34,694 bases of DNA from Microbacterium helvum (GTDB lineage Bacteria; Actinomycetota; Actinomycetes; Actinomycetales; Microbacteriaceae), in NCBI RefSeq assembly GCF_014779795.1, contig NZ_JACXZS010000018.1:1-34694 (forward strand). Direction: 5' to 3'. The notes below the pieces were generated by a model, which saw only the letters and a list, made by a program, of their open reading frames with translations, made no database searches and was not told the origin of the DNA. Numbering within the stretch: position 1 is the stretch's first letter; every line of letters begins with the position of its first letter. Positions 1 through 6,868 of this stretch are shown in pieces. Made by a program: the position numbers and the translations under genes.

Positions 1-147
1 CAACCAGGATCGGGAAAAACGATCACCAGCCAGCGAGTTCAACCATGACCAAAAACGAATATCAAACTGACATCCATGAATTGATCCAAAAACCCCCACC
101 AACCGTTAAACACGGTCGACAGAGAAATAAATTGGCATTTGACAAGT

Positions 148-170
148 GCACGCTGTTGAGTTCTCAAAGA
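148..170 (-). promoter_or_regulatory. rRNA leader boxA antitermination site
   Basis: On the minus strand the segment reads TCTTTGAGAACTCAACAGCG followed by TGC. The core TTTGAGAACTC (168 down to 158) matches the actinobacterial boxA bound by the NusB/NusE antitermination complex on nascent rRNA. Its orientation places rRNA transcription leftward, out of the window. Confidence 0.7.
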
Positions 171-318
171 TCGGACGCACCCAGATTCCGGCTTCTCAGC
201 CATCACCCTGGGGCAACTTCTCCGTCTCACTCCTGACGCTGCAGGTCACACGGGTGACGAACAGATCCTGGAGTGAGATTGTTCGCAACTTGAGGGGAGC
301 CGAGCCATCAGGCCCTTC

Positions 319-347
319 GCTCTACCCTTTGGGGCGAACAACAAGAA
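319..347 (-). promoter_or_regulatory. Candidate rrn promoter
   Basis: On the minus strand there is a -35-like TTCTTG (347-342), exactly 17 bases of spacer, and a -10-like TAGAGC (324-319). It lies about 150 bases upstream of boxA, a sensible distance for an rRNA leader. The -10 lacks the final T, so another promoter, for example one using TTGCGA at 288-283, could serve instead or as well. Confidence 0.35.
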
Positions 348-422
348 CATTACGCCGATCCGGGCGTCACGTCGAATCGGCCCTGCATCCCGGGCGTGTT
401 GCCACCCGTGTTCGGCGCGGCG

Positions 423-1127
423 TCAGCTGTTGCCGAGCATGGTCAGGCAGAACCCGACCACCGTCGCGGCTCCCGCCCACTCCTTGCCGCGGTCGTAGGC
501 GAAGGGCATGAGCGAGTTGGTGAGCATGGCGAGCAGGCCGCCCGCGGCGAGGGCCGCGGCACGATCACCGTAGGCATCGGGCAGCGCCATCGAGGCCAGG
601 TAGCCGAGCGCCGCAGCGACGCCGCAGGCCAGCACGACCACCGCCCAGAGGATCGTCAGCCGGCCCACGCGCCAGCCCGACTTCACGAGATCGGCAGACG
701 GCGCCAGCGCCTGGGGGATGTTCGACACGAAGACCGCGGCGAGGAAGCTGAGGCTGATCGTCGTCCCGGTGCCGATCTGGATGCCGAAGATCAGCGACTC
801 GGGAACACCGTCGACGACCGAGCCCACCACGATGCCCATCGCCCCGCCGACGCCCGCCGTGCCGAACTTGCGATCGACGAGCCTGTCGCCCAGCATGAAC
901 ACCGCCACGCCGACGAGCATCCACGTGACGGTGTCCCACATCTGGATGTGCACCTGCGACTCGGGGACGAGGTCGAACGCGATGGCCGAGATCATCGCGC
1001 CCGCCCCGAAACCCGCGAGGATCCCGACGATCCTCGTCGGCACGGTGACCCAGACCGCGAACAGCCCCGCGAGGAGCAGCGAGGACTGGGCCACCGTGCC
1101 GAGCACGAACGCCTGGAGCAGTTCCAC
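423..1127 (-). CDS. ZIP-family-like membrane protein (putative metal transporter)
   Basis: The product is about 234 residues and almost entirely hydrophobic, with seven or eight probable membrane helices, the usual size and layout of bacterial ZIP proteins. Small-residue-rich helices and the segment VVDGVPESLIFG align in spirit with ZIP helix IV (HNxPEG), and SNIPQAL with helix V (HExxP). In both places the metal-binding histidines of classic ZIPs are missing, so the transported ion, or even transport itself, is uncertain. The GTG start (1127-1125) lies only 6 bases beyond the arylsulfatase stop codon, with AGAAGG inside the sulfatase 3' end as ribosome binding site, so the two genes are almost certainly co-transcribed. 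Downstream comes the rRNA leader region, with no obvious strong terminator between. Confidence 0.75.
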   Translation of the reverse strand: MELLQAFVLGTVAQSSLLLAGLFAVWVTVPTRIVGILAGFGAGAMISAIAFDLVPESQVHIQMWDTVTWMLVGVAVFMLGDRLVDRKFGTAGVGGAMGIVVGSVVDGVPESLIFGIQIGTGTTISLSFLAAVFVSNIPQALAPSADLVKSGWRVGRLTILWAVVVLACGVAAALGYLASMALPDAYGDRAAALAAGGLLAMLTNSLMPFAYDRGKEWAGAATVVGFCLTMLGNS

Positions 1128-1133
1128 GACGGG

Positions 1134-3488
1134 CTATGCCTTCTGCGGCGCCGTGTACCCGATGTGCACGCGCGAGATGTCGCCGTCGAACGCGAACGGC
1201 ATCTTGTCGACATACGCGCGGGAGACCGCGCCGCCGTAGGCACGGCCGATGTCGAGACAGTCGTTCGCCGAGAACAGCAATGGGGCGCTGACCGGGACGG
1301 TCCCGGAACCGACCTCGGCGCCGTTGACTCTGAGCGTCACCGACAGCGGTCCGCCGGGGCGCGGCTCGAGGTAGGCGGTCTCGATCTCGATCTTCACGTC
1401 CCCGGCCGCCACCGGCGTCGCCGAGGCGATCTTGGTGCGCTGCACGAGGAACAGGTTGTACTCGTAGTTGAGCACCCCGTCCACGAGGAACGCCGTCAGG
1501 CCGCCACCGGCACCTCCGAGTTTGTAGAGCACGCCGTTCGCCTTCTCGGGGATCGACGCCTCGATCGTCACCGTGTTCGGCTTGTTTCCGAGCGCGGGCG
1601 CACAGAACTCCGGCACGCGGACCGTGTCTCCGGTCATCTCCCACTGCGTATAGGGCACCGAGATGCGGTCCTCGGGGTGGTACACGGGCACCCACAGGCC
1701 GCCGCCGACGGGAAGCACATCGTTGCGCGCAGCCTCGATGGCGAACAGCTCCTTGAGCTCGGCGAGCTTCTCAGGCTGCTCGGCAGCGAGGTCGTGAGCC
1801 TGGCTCCAGTCCTCATCGAGGTGGTAGAGCTCCCAGGTGTCAGCATCCGGGGTCCACGTCGCGATGCCGGGGGGCGCCCCGGGCACCCACGGCAGCCGGG
1901 GGCCGGTCGTCGAGGCCATCCACCCGTCGGCGTAGATCGAGCGGCTCGCCATGATCTCGAAGTACTGCGTGCGATGCCGCCCCTCGGCCTTCGCGTCGTC
2001 GACCGCGTACGCGAAGCTCGTCCCGTCGATGGGGTCCTGATGGATGCCGTTGACGGACTCGGGGTGCGAGATGCCGAGGACCTCGTAGATCGTCGGCGCG
2101 AGGTCGATGACGTGGTGGAACTGCGTACGGGGCACGGGGTCGTGCGCGATGCGCTCCGGCCACCGCAGGAACATCGGGTTGCGCGTGCCGCCCAGGTGCG
2201 ACGCCATGAGCTTCATGCCCTGGTACGGCGTCGACCCCGCCCACGCCCACGCGGCGTGGTACTGGTTGTCGGTGGCGGGAGTGCCGAGCGCGTCGAGTCC
2301 GCCCAGCTCTTCGAGCGCGGCGATGTGCTGGTCGATGGTGGTGGGGATCATGTTCTGCGCGAGCAGCTCGCTGATCGTGCCGTTCTGGCCCTCACCCGAT
2401 GAGCCGTTGTCGCCCCAGATGTACACGACGAGAGTGTTGTCGGCGTATCCGAGCTCGTCGAGCGTGTCGACGAGGCGGCCCGCCTGCACGTCGGCGTGCT
2501 CGCCGAAGCCGGCGCACACCTCCATGAGCCGCGCCTGGAACGGCTTCTGGTGGTCGGGGATGTCGTCCCAGCCCTGCAGGCTCTCGGGCCGGGGCGTCAG
2601 CTCGGCGTCCTGCGGCACCCATCCTGCGGCCTTGGCTCCTTCGAGCGCACGCTCACGGTAGACGTCCCAGCCATCGTCGAACTCTCCGGCGTACTTGTCG
2701 GACCACTCCTTCATGATGTGGTGCGGTCCGTGGATGGCGCCGGTGGCCCAGTACATGAAGAAGGGCTTGTCGGGAGAGAGGGCCTTGTGGTTGCGCAGCC
2801 AGCCGATCGCGTCGTCGGCGATGTCCTCGCTCAGGTGATAGCCCTCTTCGGGGGTCTTGGGCGGCAGCACCGAGGTCGTGTTGCGCACGAGATTGGGCTC
2901 GTACTGCGACGCCTCCCCGGCGAGGAACCCGTAGAAGTACTCGAAGCCGTAGCCGGTCGGCCACCGGTCGAACGGCCCCGCGACCGTCGTCTCCTCGGCC
3001 GGGGTGTTGTGCCACTTGCCCCACGCGGCCGTCGCGTAGCCGTAGTTGCGCAGCACTTCGGCGATGGTTGCGCTGCTCTTGGGGATGTGGCCCGAGTAGC
3101 CGTCCCAGTCGTTTGCGAGCTCGGCGATCTGCCCCGAGCCGATGCGGTGGTGGTTGCGACCGGTCAGGAGCGCACCGCGCGTGGGTGAGCACATCGCCGT
3201 CGTGTGGAAGCGGTTGAACCCGATGCCCTCCTCACGCAGCCGGCCGAGTGTCGGCGTGTTCACCGCACCGCCGAGCGGCGCGGGCAGAGCCGGTCCCGCG
3301 TCGTCGATCAGGATCACGAGCACGTTCGGGGCATCGTCGTTCAGCCGCTTCGCCGGCGGCAGCGGCGAGTACGTCGATTCGGCGAGCGTGCGCCCGGCGA
3401 AGCTTCCCGATGGCTTCGGCGGGAACGGCAGCGTCCGGGTCGGCGGGAGAGGCTCCCCCACGATGGATCTCGGCGTCTGATCGCTCAT
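1134..3488 (-). CDS. Arylsulfatase (type I, formylglycine-dependent)
   Basis: This 784-residue protein hydrolyses sulfate esters. The sulfatase signature is intact: MCSPTRGALLTGR, with Cys100, Pro102 and Arg104 forming the C-x-P-x-R motif whose cysteine is converted to formylglycine. Calcium ligands are visible in LIDDAG (Asp62, Asp63) and in WGDNGSS near residue 358. The length matches the large actinobacterial arylsulfatases of the AtsA/AtsD type (about 785 residues). A C-terminal extension of roughly 170 residues looks like an all-beta domain. No signal peptide is seen, so a cytosolic location is expected. The start MSDQTPRS was chosen because AAGGGGAAAG lies just upstream; an earlier in-frame start would add 21 unconserved residues. 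The gene leads a two-gene unit with the ZIP-like gene. No formylglycine-generating enzyme is in the window, so it must be elsewhere. The substrate is unknown. Confidence 0.92.
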   Translation of the reverse strand: MSDQTPRSIVGEPLPPTRTLPFPPKPSGSFAGRTLAESTYSPLPPAKRLNDDAPNVLVILIDDAGPALPAPLGGAVNTPTLGRLREEGIGFNRFHTTAMCSPTRGALLTGRNHHRIGSGQIAELANDWDGYSGHIPKSSATIAEVLRNYGYATAAWGKWHNTPAEETTVAGPFDRWPTGYGFEYFYGFLAGEASQYEPNLVRNTTSVLPPKTPEEGYHLSEDIADDAIGWLRNHKALSPDKPFFMYWATGAIHGPHHIMKEWSDKYAGEFDDGWDVYRERALEGAKAAGWVPQDAELTPRPESLQGWDDIPDHQKPFQARLMEVCAGFGEHADVQAGRLVDTLDELGYADNTLVVYIWGDNGSSGEGQNGTISELLAQNMIPTTIDQHIAALEELGGLDALGTPATDNQYHAAWAWAGSTPYQGMKLMASHLGGTRNPMFLRWPERIAHDPVPRTQFHHVIDLAPTIYEVLGISHPESVNGIHQDPIDGTSFAYAVDDAKAEGRHRTQYFEIMASRSIYADGWMASTTGPRLPWVPGAPPGIATWTPDADTWELYHLDEDWSQAHDLAAEQPEKLAELKELFAIEAARNDVLPVGGGLWVPVYHPEDRISVPYTQWEMTGDTVRVPEFCAPALGNKPNTVTIEASIPEKANGVLYKLGGAGGGLTAFLVDGVLNYEYNLFLVQRTKIASATPVAAGDVKIEIETAYLEPRPGGPLSVTLRVNGAEVGSGTVPVSAPLLFSANDCLDIGRAYGGAVSRAYVDKMPFAFDGDISRVHIGYTAPQKA

Positions 3489-3626
3489 GTCCGTCTTTCC
3501 CCTTTCGCACGGCGAGCGGGAACGGCCTTCGCAGTCGTCCCCGCTCGTCACGCTACCGACGGCCGTCGGCGCGATCCATCACCCGTTTCGTGTGAAACGT
3601 CTCGAGGAGCGGCAAGGCCGCAGGAC

Positions 3627-3669
3627 TGTGGGGAGTGGATGCCGGGGGCCGCGGCATCCACTCCCCACA
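3627..3669 (-). terminator. Strong hairpin terminator after the sialidase gene
   Basis: An 18-bp perfect stem (TGTGGGGAGTGGATGCCG at 3627-3644, complement at 3652-3669) closes a 7-base loop. It begins 16 bases beyond the sialidase stop. No T-run follows, as is common in GC-rich actinobacteria. The stem contains GAGTGGATGCCG (GAGTGGATGCCG-like core AGTGGATGCCG), shared with the hairpin at 9027-9066. Confidence 0.75.
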
Positions 3670-3685
3670 CGGTTCAGGCGACGTA

Positions 3686-6604
3686 TCAGCCGGTCGTCAC
3701 CGCCCAGGGGCCGTTCTTGGCCCCGGGGGTCTGGTTGCGGGTCCACCACTTCGCGGTGAAGGTCCGGCCGTCGTGCACGACGACGTCGCCGGTGTCGAAG
3801 ATGCGCGAGGCCGTCCACACGGTGGCCGCGGACTCATCGCTCGCGTACTCCTGCCATGCACCCCACGGATCGCCGGGCCCCTGCGCCTTCGTCCACCAGG
3901 CCGCGACCCACTGGCGGCCGTCGAACACGACCCGGTCGCCGGTGTCGTAGGCGGTCGTCGCGCCCCATGCGGCGGGCACGGGCAGGGCCACCGCCGCACC
4001 CGCGATGCCCGCTTCCACCGCGCGGGAGCCGTTCGACGCCGTCGCATCGAACGAGGGCGCGGCGACCGCGCCTGCGGCGAGGTGCTCTGCGGTGACCACC
4101 ACCGTCGAGCTGTGGATCTGCGCCGCGGCGCCCGCCGCGAGCGTGACGCCCGACAGGTCGCCGGCGGTGACCCCGTCGAGGCGGACGTTGCCCGTGTTGG
4201 CGACGGATGCCGTGAACGTCACGGTGTCACCGATGGTCGCGACGCCGTCGCCGTTGACGTCGTTCCAGGTGCCGGACACCGTTCCGCCGAGCTGCGGCGC
4301 CCGGGCGACGACGTCGACCTCGGCCGCGGCGACGGCGACGGTCTTGGCCGACTGTCCGGTCGCCGTCAGGCTCCACGTCGTGGTGGCGTCGAAGAACCCG
4401 CGGTCCACGTCGTCCTGCGTGACGGTGTGCTTCGCCGTCGCACAGGTGTACCCGGCGCCGCCCGCGAGGTTCTGGAAGCGGCAGTTGCCCGCGCCCGGCG
4501 GGACGAACGGCGCGAAGGCGCCCGCCGTGGGAGTCACCGTCGTGGCGAGGGCGGAGGCGTTGTCGACACGGAACGTGTACGGCAGCTGTTCGCCGACGCG
4601 GTACGGGTCGGACGCGAGGTCGCGGCCGGTGTCGCCGCGTGAGCCCGTGATGGCGGCATCCAGCACTCCATCGCGCAGCGCGATCGCGGCCCCGGTGTAC
4701 GAGACCGTCACCCCCGCGGACGGATCGGCAGGGGGCGCCACCGTGAAGCTGAACTCGGGCGCGTACCAGCCGCGCGCGAGATCGTCGGCGGTGATGGTGT
4801 GCCGCGGCGTGGTGCAGTTGTACGCGTCGCGGGCGGGGAGGTTCTGCCACCGGCACGCGGTCGGCAGGAACCCGCTCGTGAAGTTCGCCTCGTTCGGGGT
4901 GACCGTCGTCACGACGTCGGACGTGCTCACGACGCGCACGGTGTAGGCGAGCACGTCGCCCACCTGGTACGGGCTCGCGACGACGTCGCGGGACGGGCTC
5001 GTGAGCGTCGAGGTGAGCGTGGCGCCGAGCGGTGCCGGCAGGCGGAAGGCGGTCGTCGACTGGCTGAGGCGCCCGTCGGACGCGGTGAAGGCGGCCTGCA
5101 GGTTCTGCGTGCCCTGACCGTCGGCCGGGGTGGTGACGGCGACCTCGACCGTGACCGACGCGTCCGGGGCGAGGGCGGTGACGTGCGCCGTGGTGGCCGT
5201 CCAGCCAGTCGGGGTGAAGAAGGTGACGTCGCCGGTGAGCGGCGCCTGCTCCTGGTTGGTCACGGTCACCGGCACCGTGACCGATGCGCCGGCCGTCGCC
5301 TGCTGCGCGGGGGCCGACAGCGGTGCGCACACGTAGTTCAGCCACGTCTCGTCGAAGGTCGAGAGCTGCATGTCGTTCGTGTAGTTGCGCTCCCACAGCA
5401 CGCCGACGCGGCCGTCGTCGAGCACCGCCGCGCTCGCGTAGGCGAACGAGCCGGTGTCGATCGTGCGCAGACCGGGCCACGTCTGCCCGTCGTCGCACGA
5501 CACGCGCACGGCGCCGTTGACACGGCTGCCGTTCGCGCCGTTGTTGGAGTTCACGAACAGCAGACGCTGTGCGTCGGCGCTCCCCTGCGCGGCGTCGGGG
5601 TGCAGGCGGACGATCGCGGCGTTGTTGGTCGGGTCGGGCAGGTCGGCGTCAGCCGTGACCGGGCCGTACGTGGCACCGCCGTCGTCCGAGAGGGCGATCT
5701 TGCGCAGGCGACCGTTCGAGCTGTCGCGCGAGTTGAGCATCACACGGCCGTCTGAGAGCTCGACGACCTTGTTCTCGTCCATGCCGGTGCCGACGTTCGC
5801 GCCCTTGTGCCAGGTGGCGCCGTGGTCGTCGGAGTACACCGAGTACGCCTGGATCGCCGTCGACCCGTTCGCGAGCAGCACCGTGCCGGCGTACTGCTGG
5901 ATCAGCCGTCCCGCGTGCTCGCCGTAGCGGAGCTGGATGCCGCCGCCGGAGGTGGCGAAGTTGCCCTTGATGTCGCCGGCGACCGGTATGTACCTGCCGT
6001 CGACGGTGGTTCCGGTCGCGGTCTTGGTGACGTCGGTGATGAGGCGCGGCTCGCTCCACGTGAGACCGCCGTCGTCGGACTGGATGACTGCCGAGCTGAT
6101 GACCTGCCGATCTGCGTCGTCGTTGCCGTAGGCGCTGCCGCCGAAGCCCTGGTCCTTCGAGTACACGAAGAACGCGAACAGCCGGCCGGTTTCACGGTCG
6201 TAGACGTAACTCGGATCGGAGTAACCGTGCCGAGGGGCGGTCGCGTCTGCCACATGCCCGGCGGCGATGATCTGAAGGGGCCCCCACGTGACGCCGTTGT
6301 CGGTCGAGCGGCGCTGGATGATCGAGTTGGGGTTGGGTGAATCCCCGGCGCTGCCGGGCCGGGCGTCCCACGCGGCGACGACCACGCCCTCGCCGAGGTG
6401 GGCGATCGTCGGGATGCGGTAGAAGAAGTTCTCGGCCGTGCGGTCGGCGGCGAGGTTCTGGGCGGCATACGTGTCGGGCGGATCGGTCGGGTCGTTCAGA
6501 TAGTCGGGAGTGGATGCCGCCAGCGCAGGCATCCCTCCGCCGAGGGTGAGGGCCACGATGAGCGCCGGCACGGCGATCCCGAAGCGGGGAAGGAGACGGG
6601 CCAT
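3686..6604 (-). CDS. Secreted modular exo-alpha-sialidase (GH33-like)
   Basis: This 972-residue exported protein removes terminal sialic acids from glycans. A Sec signal peptide spans about residues 1-30 (MARLLPRF, a hydrophobic core, then PALAAS). The six-bladed propeller follows: YRIP at 62-65 supplies the arginine of the FRIP motif, and five Asp boxes (S-x-D-x-G-x-T-W type) are visible, including STDNGVTW, SDDGGLTW, SDDHGATW, SDDGGATY and SCDDGQTW. After about residue 420 come a NEW3-like beta-sandwich, then three DUF11/DUF7507-like repeats (the first two share xSPYQVGD/xDPYRVGE, paired cysteines and HTIT/HTVT). At the C terminus are two short aromatic CBM5/12-like modules (WxxxxxYDTGDRVVFDGRQWVA and the related RIFDTGDVVVHDGRTF). 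The ATG has GAAAGG 8 bases upstream. It is transcribed alone, with an operator-like double palindrome in front and a hairpin behind. There is no cell-wall sorting signal. Confidence 0.93.
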   Translation of the reverse strand: MARLLPRFGIAVPALIVALTLGGGMPALAASTPDYLNDPTDPPDTYAAQNLAADRTAENFFYRIPTIAHLGEGVVVAAWDARPGSAGDSPNPNSIIQRRSTDNGVTWGPLQIIAAGHVADATAPRHGYSDPSYVYDRETGRLFAFFVYSKDQGFGGSAYGNDDADRQVISSAVIQSDDGGLTWSEPRLITDVTKTATGTTVDGRYIPVAGDIKGNFATSGGGIQLRYGEHAGRLIQQYAGTVLLANGSTAIQAYSVYSDDHGATWHKGANVGTGMDENKVVELSDGRVMLNSRDSSNGRLRKIALSDDGGATYGPVTADADLPDPTNNAAIVRLHPDAAQGSADAQRLLFVNSNNGANGSRVNGAVRVSCDDGQTWPGLRTIDTGSFAYASAAVLDDGRVGVLWERNYTNDMQLSTFDETWLNYVCAPLSAPAQQATAGASVTVPVTVTNQEQAPLTGDVTFFTPTGWTATTAHVTALAPDASVTVEVAVTTPADGQGTQNLQAAFTASDGRLSQSTTAFRLPAPLGATLTSTLTSPSRDVVASPYQVGDVLAYTVRVVSTSDVVTTVTPNEANFTSGFLPTACRWQNLPARDAYNCTTPRHTITADDLARGWYAPEFSFTVAPPADPSAGVTVSYTGAAIALRDGVLDAAITGSRGDTGRDLASDPYRVGEQLPYTFRVDNASALATTVTPTAGAFAPFVPPGAGNCRFQNLAGGAGYTCATAKHTVTQDDVDRGFFDATTTWSLTATGQSAKTVAVAAAEVDVVARAPQLGGTVSGTWNDVNGDGVATIGDTVTFTASVANTGNVRLDGVTAGDLSGVTLAAGAAAQIHSSTVVVTAEHLAAGAVAAPSFDATASNGSRAVEAGIAGAAVALPVPAAWGATTAYDTGDRVVFDGRQWVAAWWTKAQGPGDPWGAWQEYASDESAATVWTASRIFDTGDVVVHDGRTFTAKWWTRNQTPGAKNGPWAVTTG

Positions 6605-6625
6605 TCGGTCAACCTTTCACATCCG

Positions 6626-6648
6626 TGTCTGACATCAGACATCTGATG
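6626..6648. promoter_or_regulatory. Double overlapping palindrome, candidate operator of the sialidase gene
   Basis: Two perfect palindromes with 7-bp arms and 2-bp centres share one half-site. The first is TGTCTGA-CA-TCAGACA (6626-6641); the second is CATCAGA-CA-TCTGATG (6633-6648). They sit 22 to 44 bases upstream of the sialidase ATG, where a repressor would block the promoter. The form resembles GntR/FadR-family operators, but the regulator is not in the window. Confidence 0.6.
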
Positions 6649-6705
6649 CGACGACCGCCGGCATCCACGTCCTCGCTTCTGGGCAGGACGACGGCCGAAA
6701 CGCAA

Positions 6706-6741
6706 GACGAGCGGGCGCGCACCGCGCGGCATCCGCTCGTC
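6706..6741. other. Hairpin in the sialidase-helR intergenic region
   Basis: GACGAGCGG (6706-6714) pairs perfectly with CCGCTCGTC (6733-6741). An inner CGCGC (6716-6720) with GCGCG (6724-6728) makes a nested stem. Both flanking genes point away from it, so it terminates neither of them. It may be structured leader RNA of the sialidase transcript or an inert repeat. Confidence 0.4.
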
Positions 6742-6780
6742 GAACAGGCCCCCGCCTGCACTTCCAGGATAACGGTGCAG

Positions 6781-6805
6781 GGGGGCCTTGCGGCAAGGGC
6801 CCCCC
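6781..6805 (+). promoter_or_regulatory. Rifamycin-associated element (RAE)-like inverted repeat upstream of helR
   Basis: The sequence is a G-run, CCTTGCGGCAAGG and a C-run. The core CTTGC-G-GCAAG (6787-6797) is a perfect palindrome, extended by G and C tracts with one extra G on the right. This matches, as I remember it, the RAE found upstream of rifamycin-inducible genes, including helR, in Streptomyces and mycobacteria. A -10-like CATACT follows at 6813-6818, about 15 bases after the core, so the element occupies the -35 region of the helR promoter. Confidence 0.75.
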
Positions 6806-6868
6806 GAGGGCGCATACTTGTCGGTCGCGACGCGTGCGCCGCCCGATCCCCCGCCTGGAGTCGATGCC

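Larger units (their letters stand above)
1..422 (-). promoter_or_regulatory. Leader and upstream region of an rRNA operon (minus strand)
   Basis: No protein gene is credible in this stretch. The left 200 bases are clearly richer in A and T than the rest of the window. Read on the minus strand they contain TTTGAGAACTCAACAGCGTGC-type sequence, which is the antitermination leader I know from upstream of 16S rRNA in Actinobacteria; the 16S-23S spacer version normally reads differently after GAGAACT. The 16S gene itself would start beyond base 1. Bases 325-422 separate the putative rrn promoter from the end of the ZIP-like gene and hold only a weak inverted repeat (GCCGAT 354-359 with ATCGGC 376-381). 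The leader identity is recalled from family knowledge and was not aligned. Confidence 0.7.

Noticed and set aside
396..2402. Very long open frame on the plus strand opposite the ZIP-like and arylsulfatase genes
   Set aside because: It is Arg/His/Asp-rich shadow coding produced by GC bias; it has no recognisable domain and lies antisense to genes with intact motifs. The same holds for the long antisense frames around 28372-30288 and 18700-21876.
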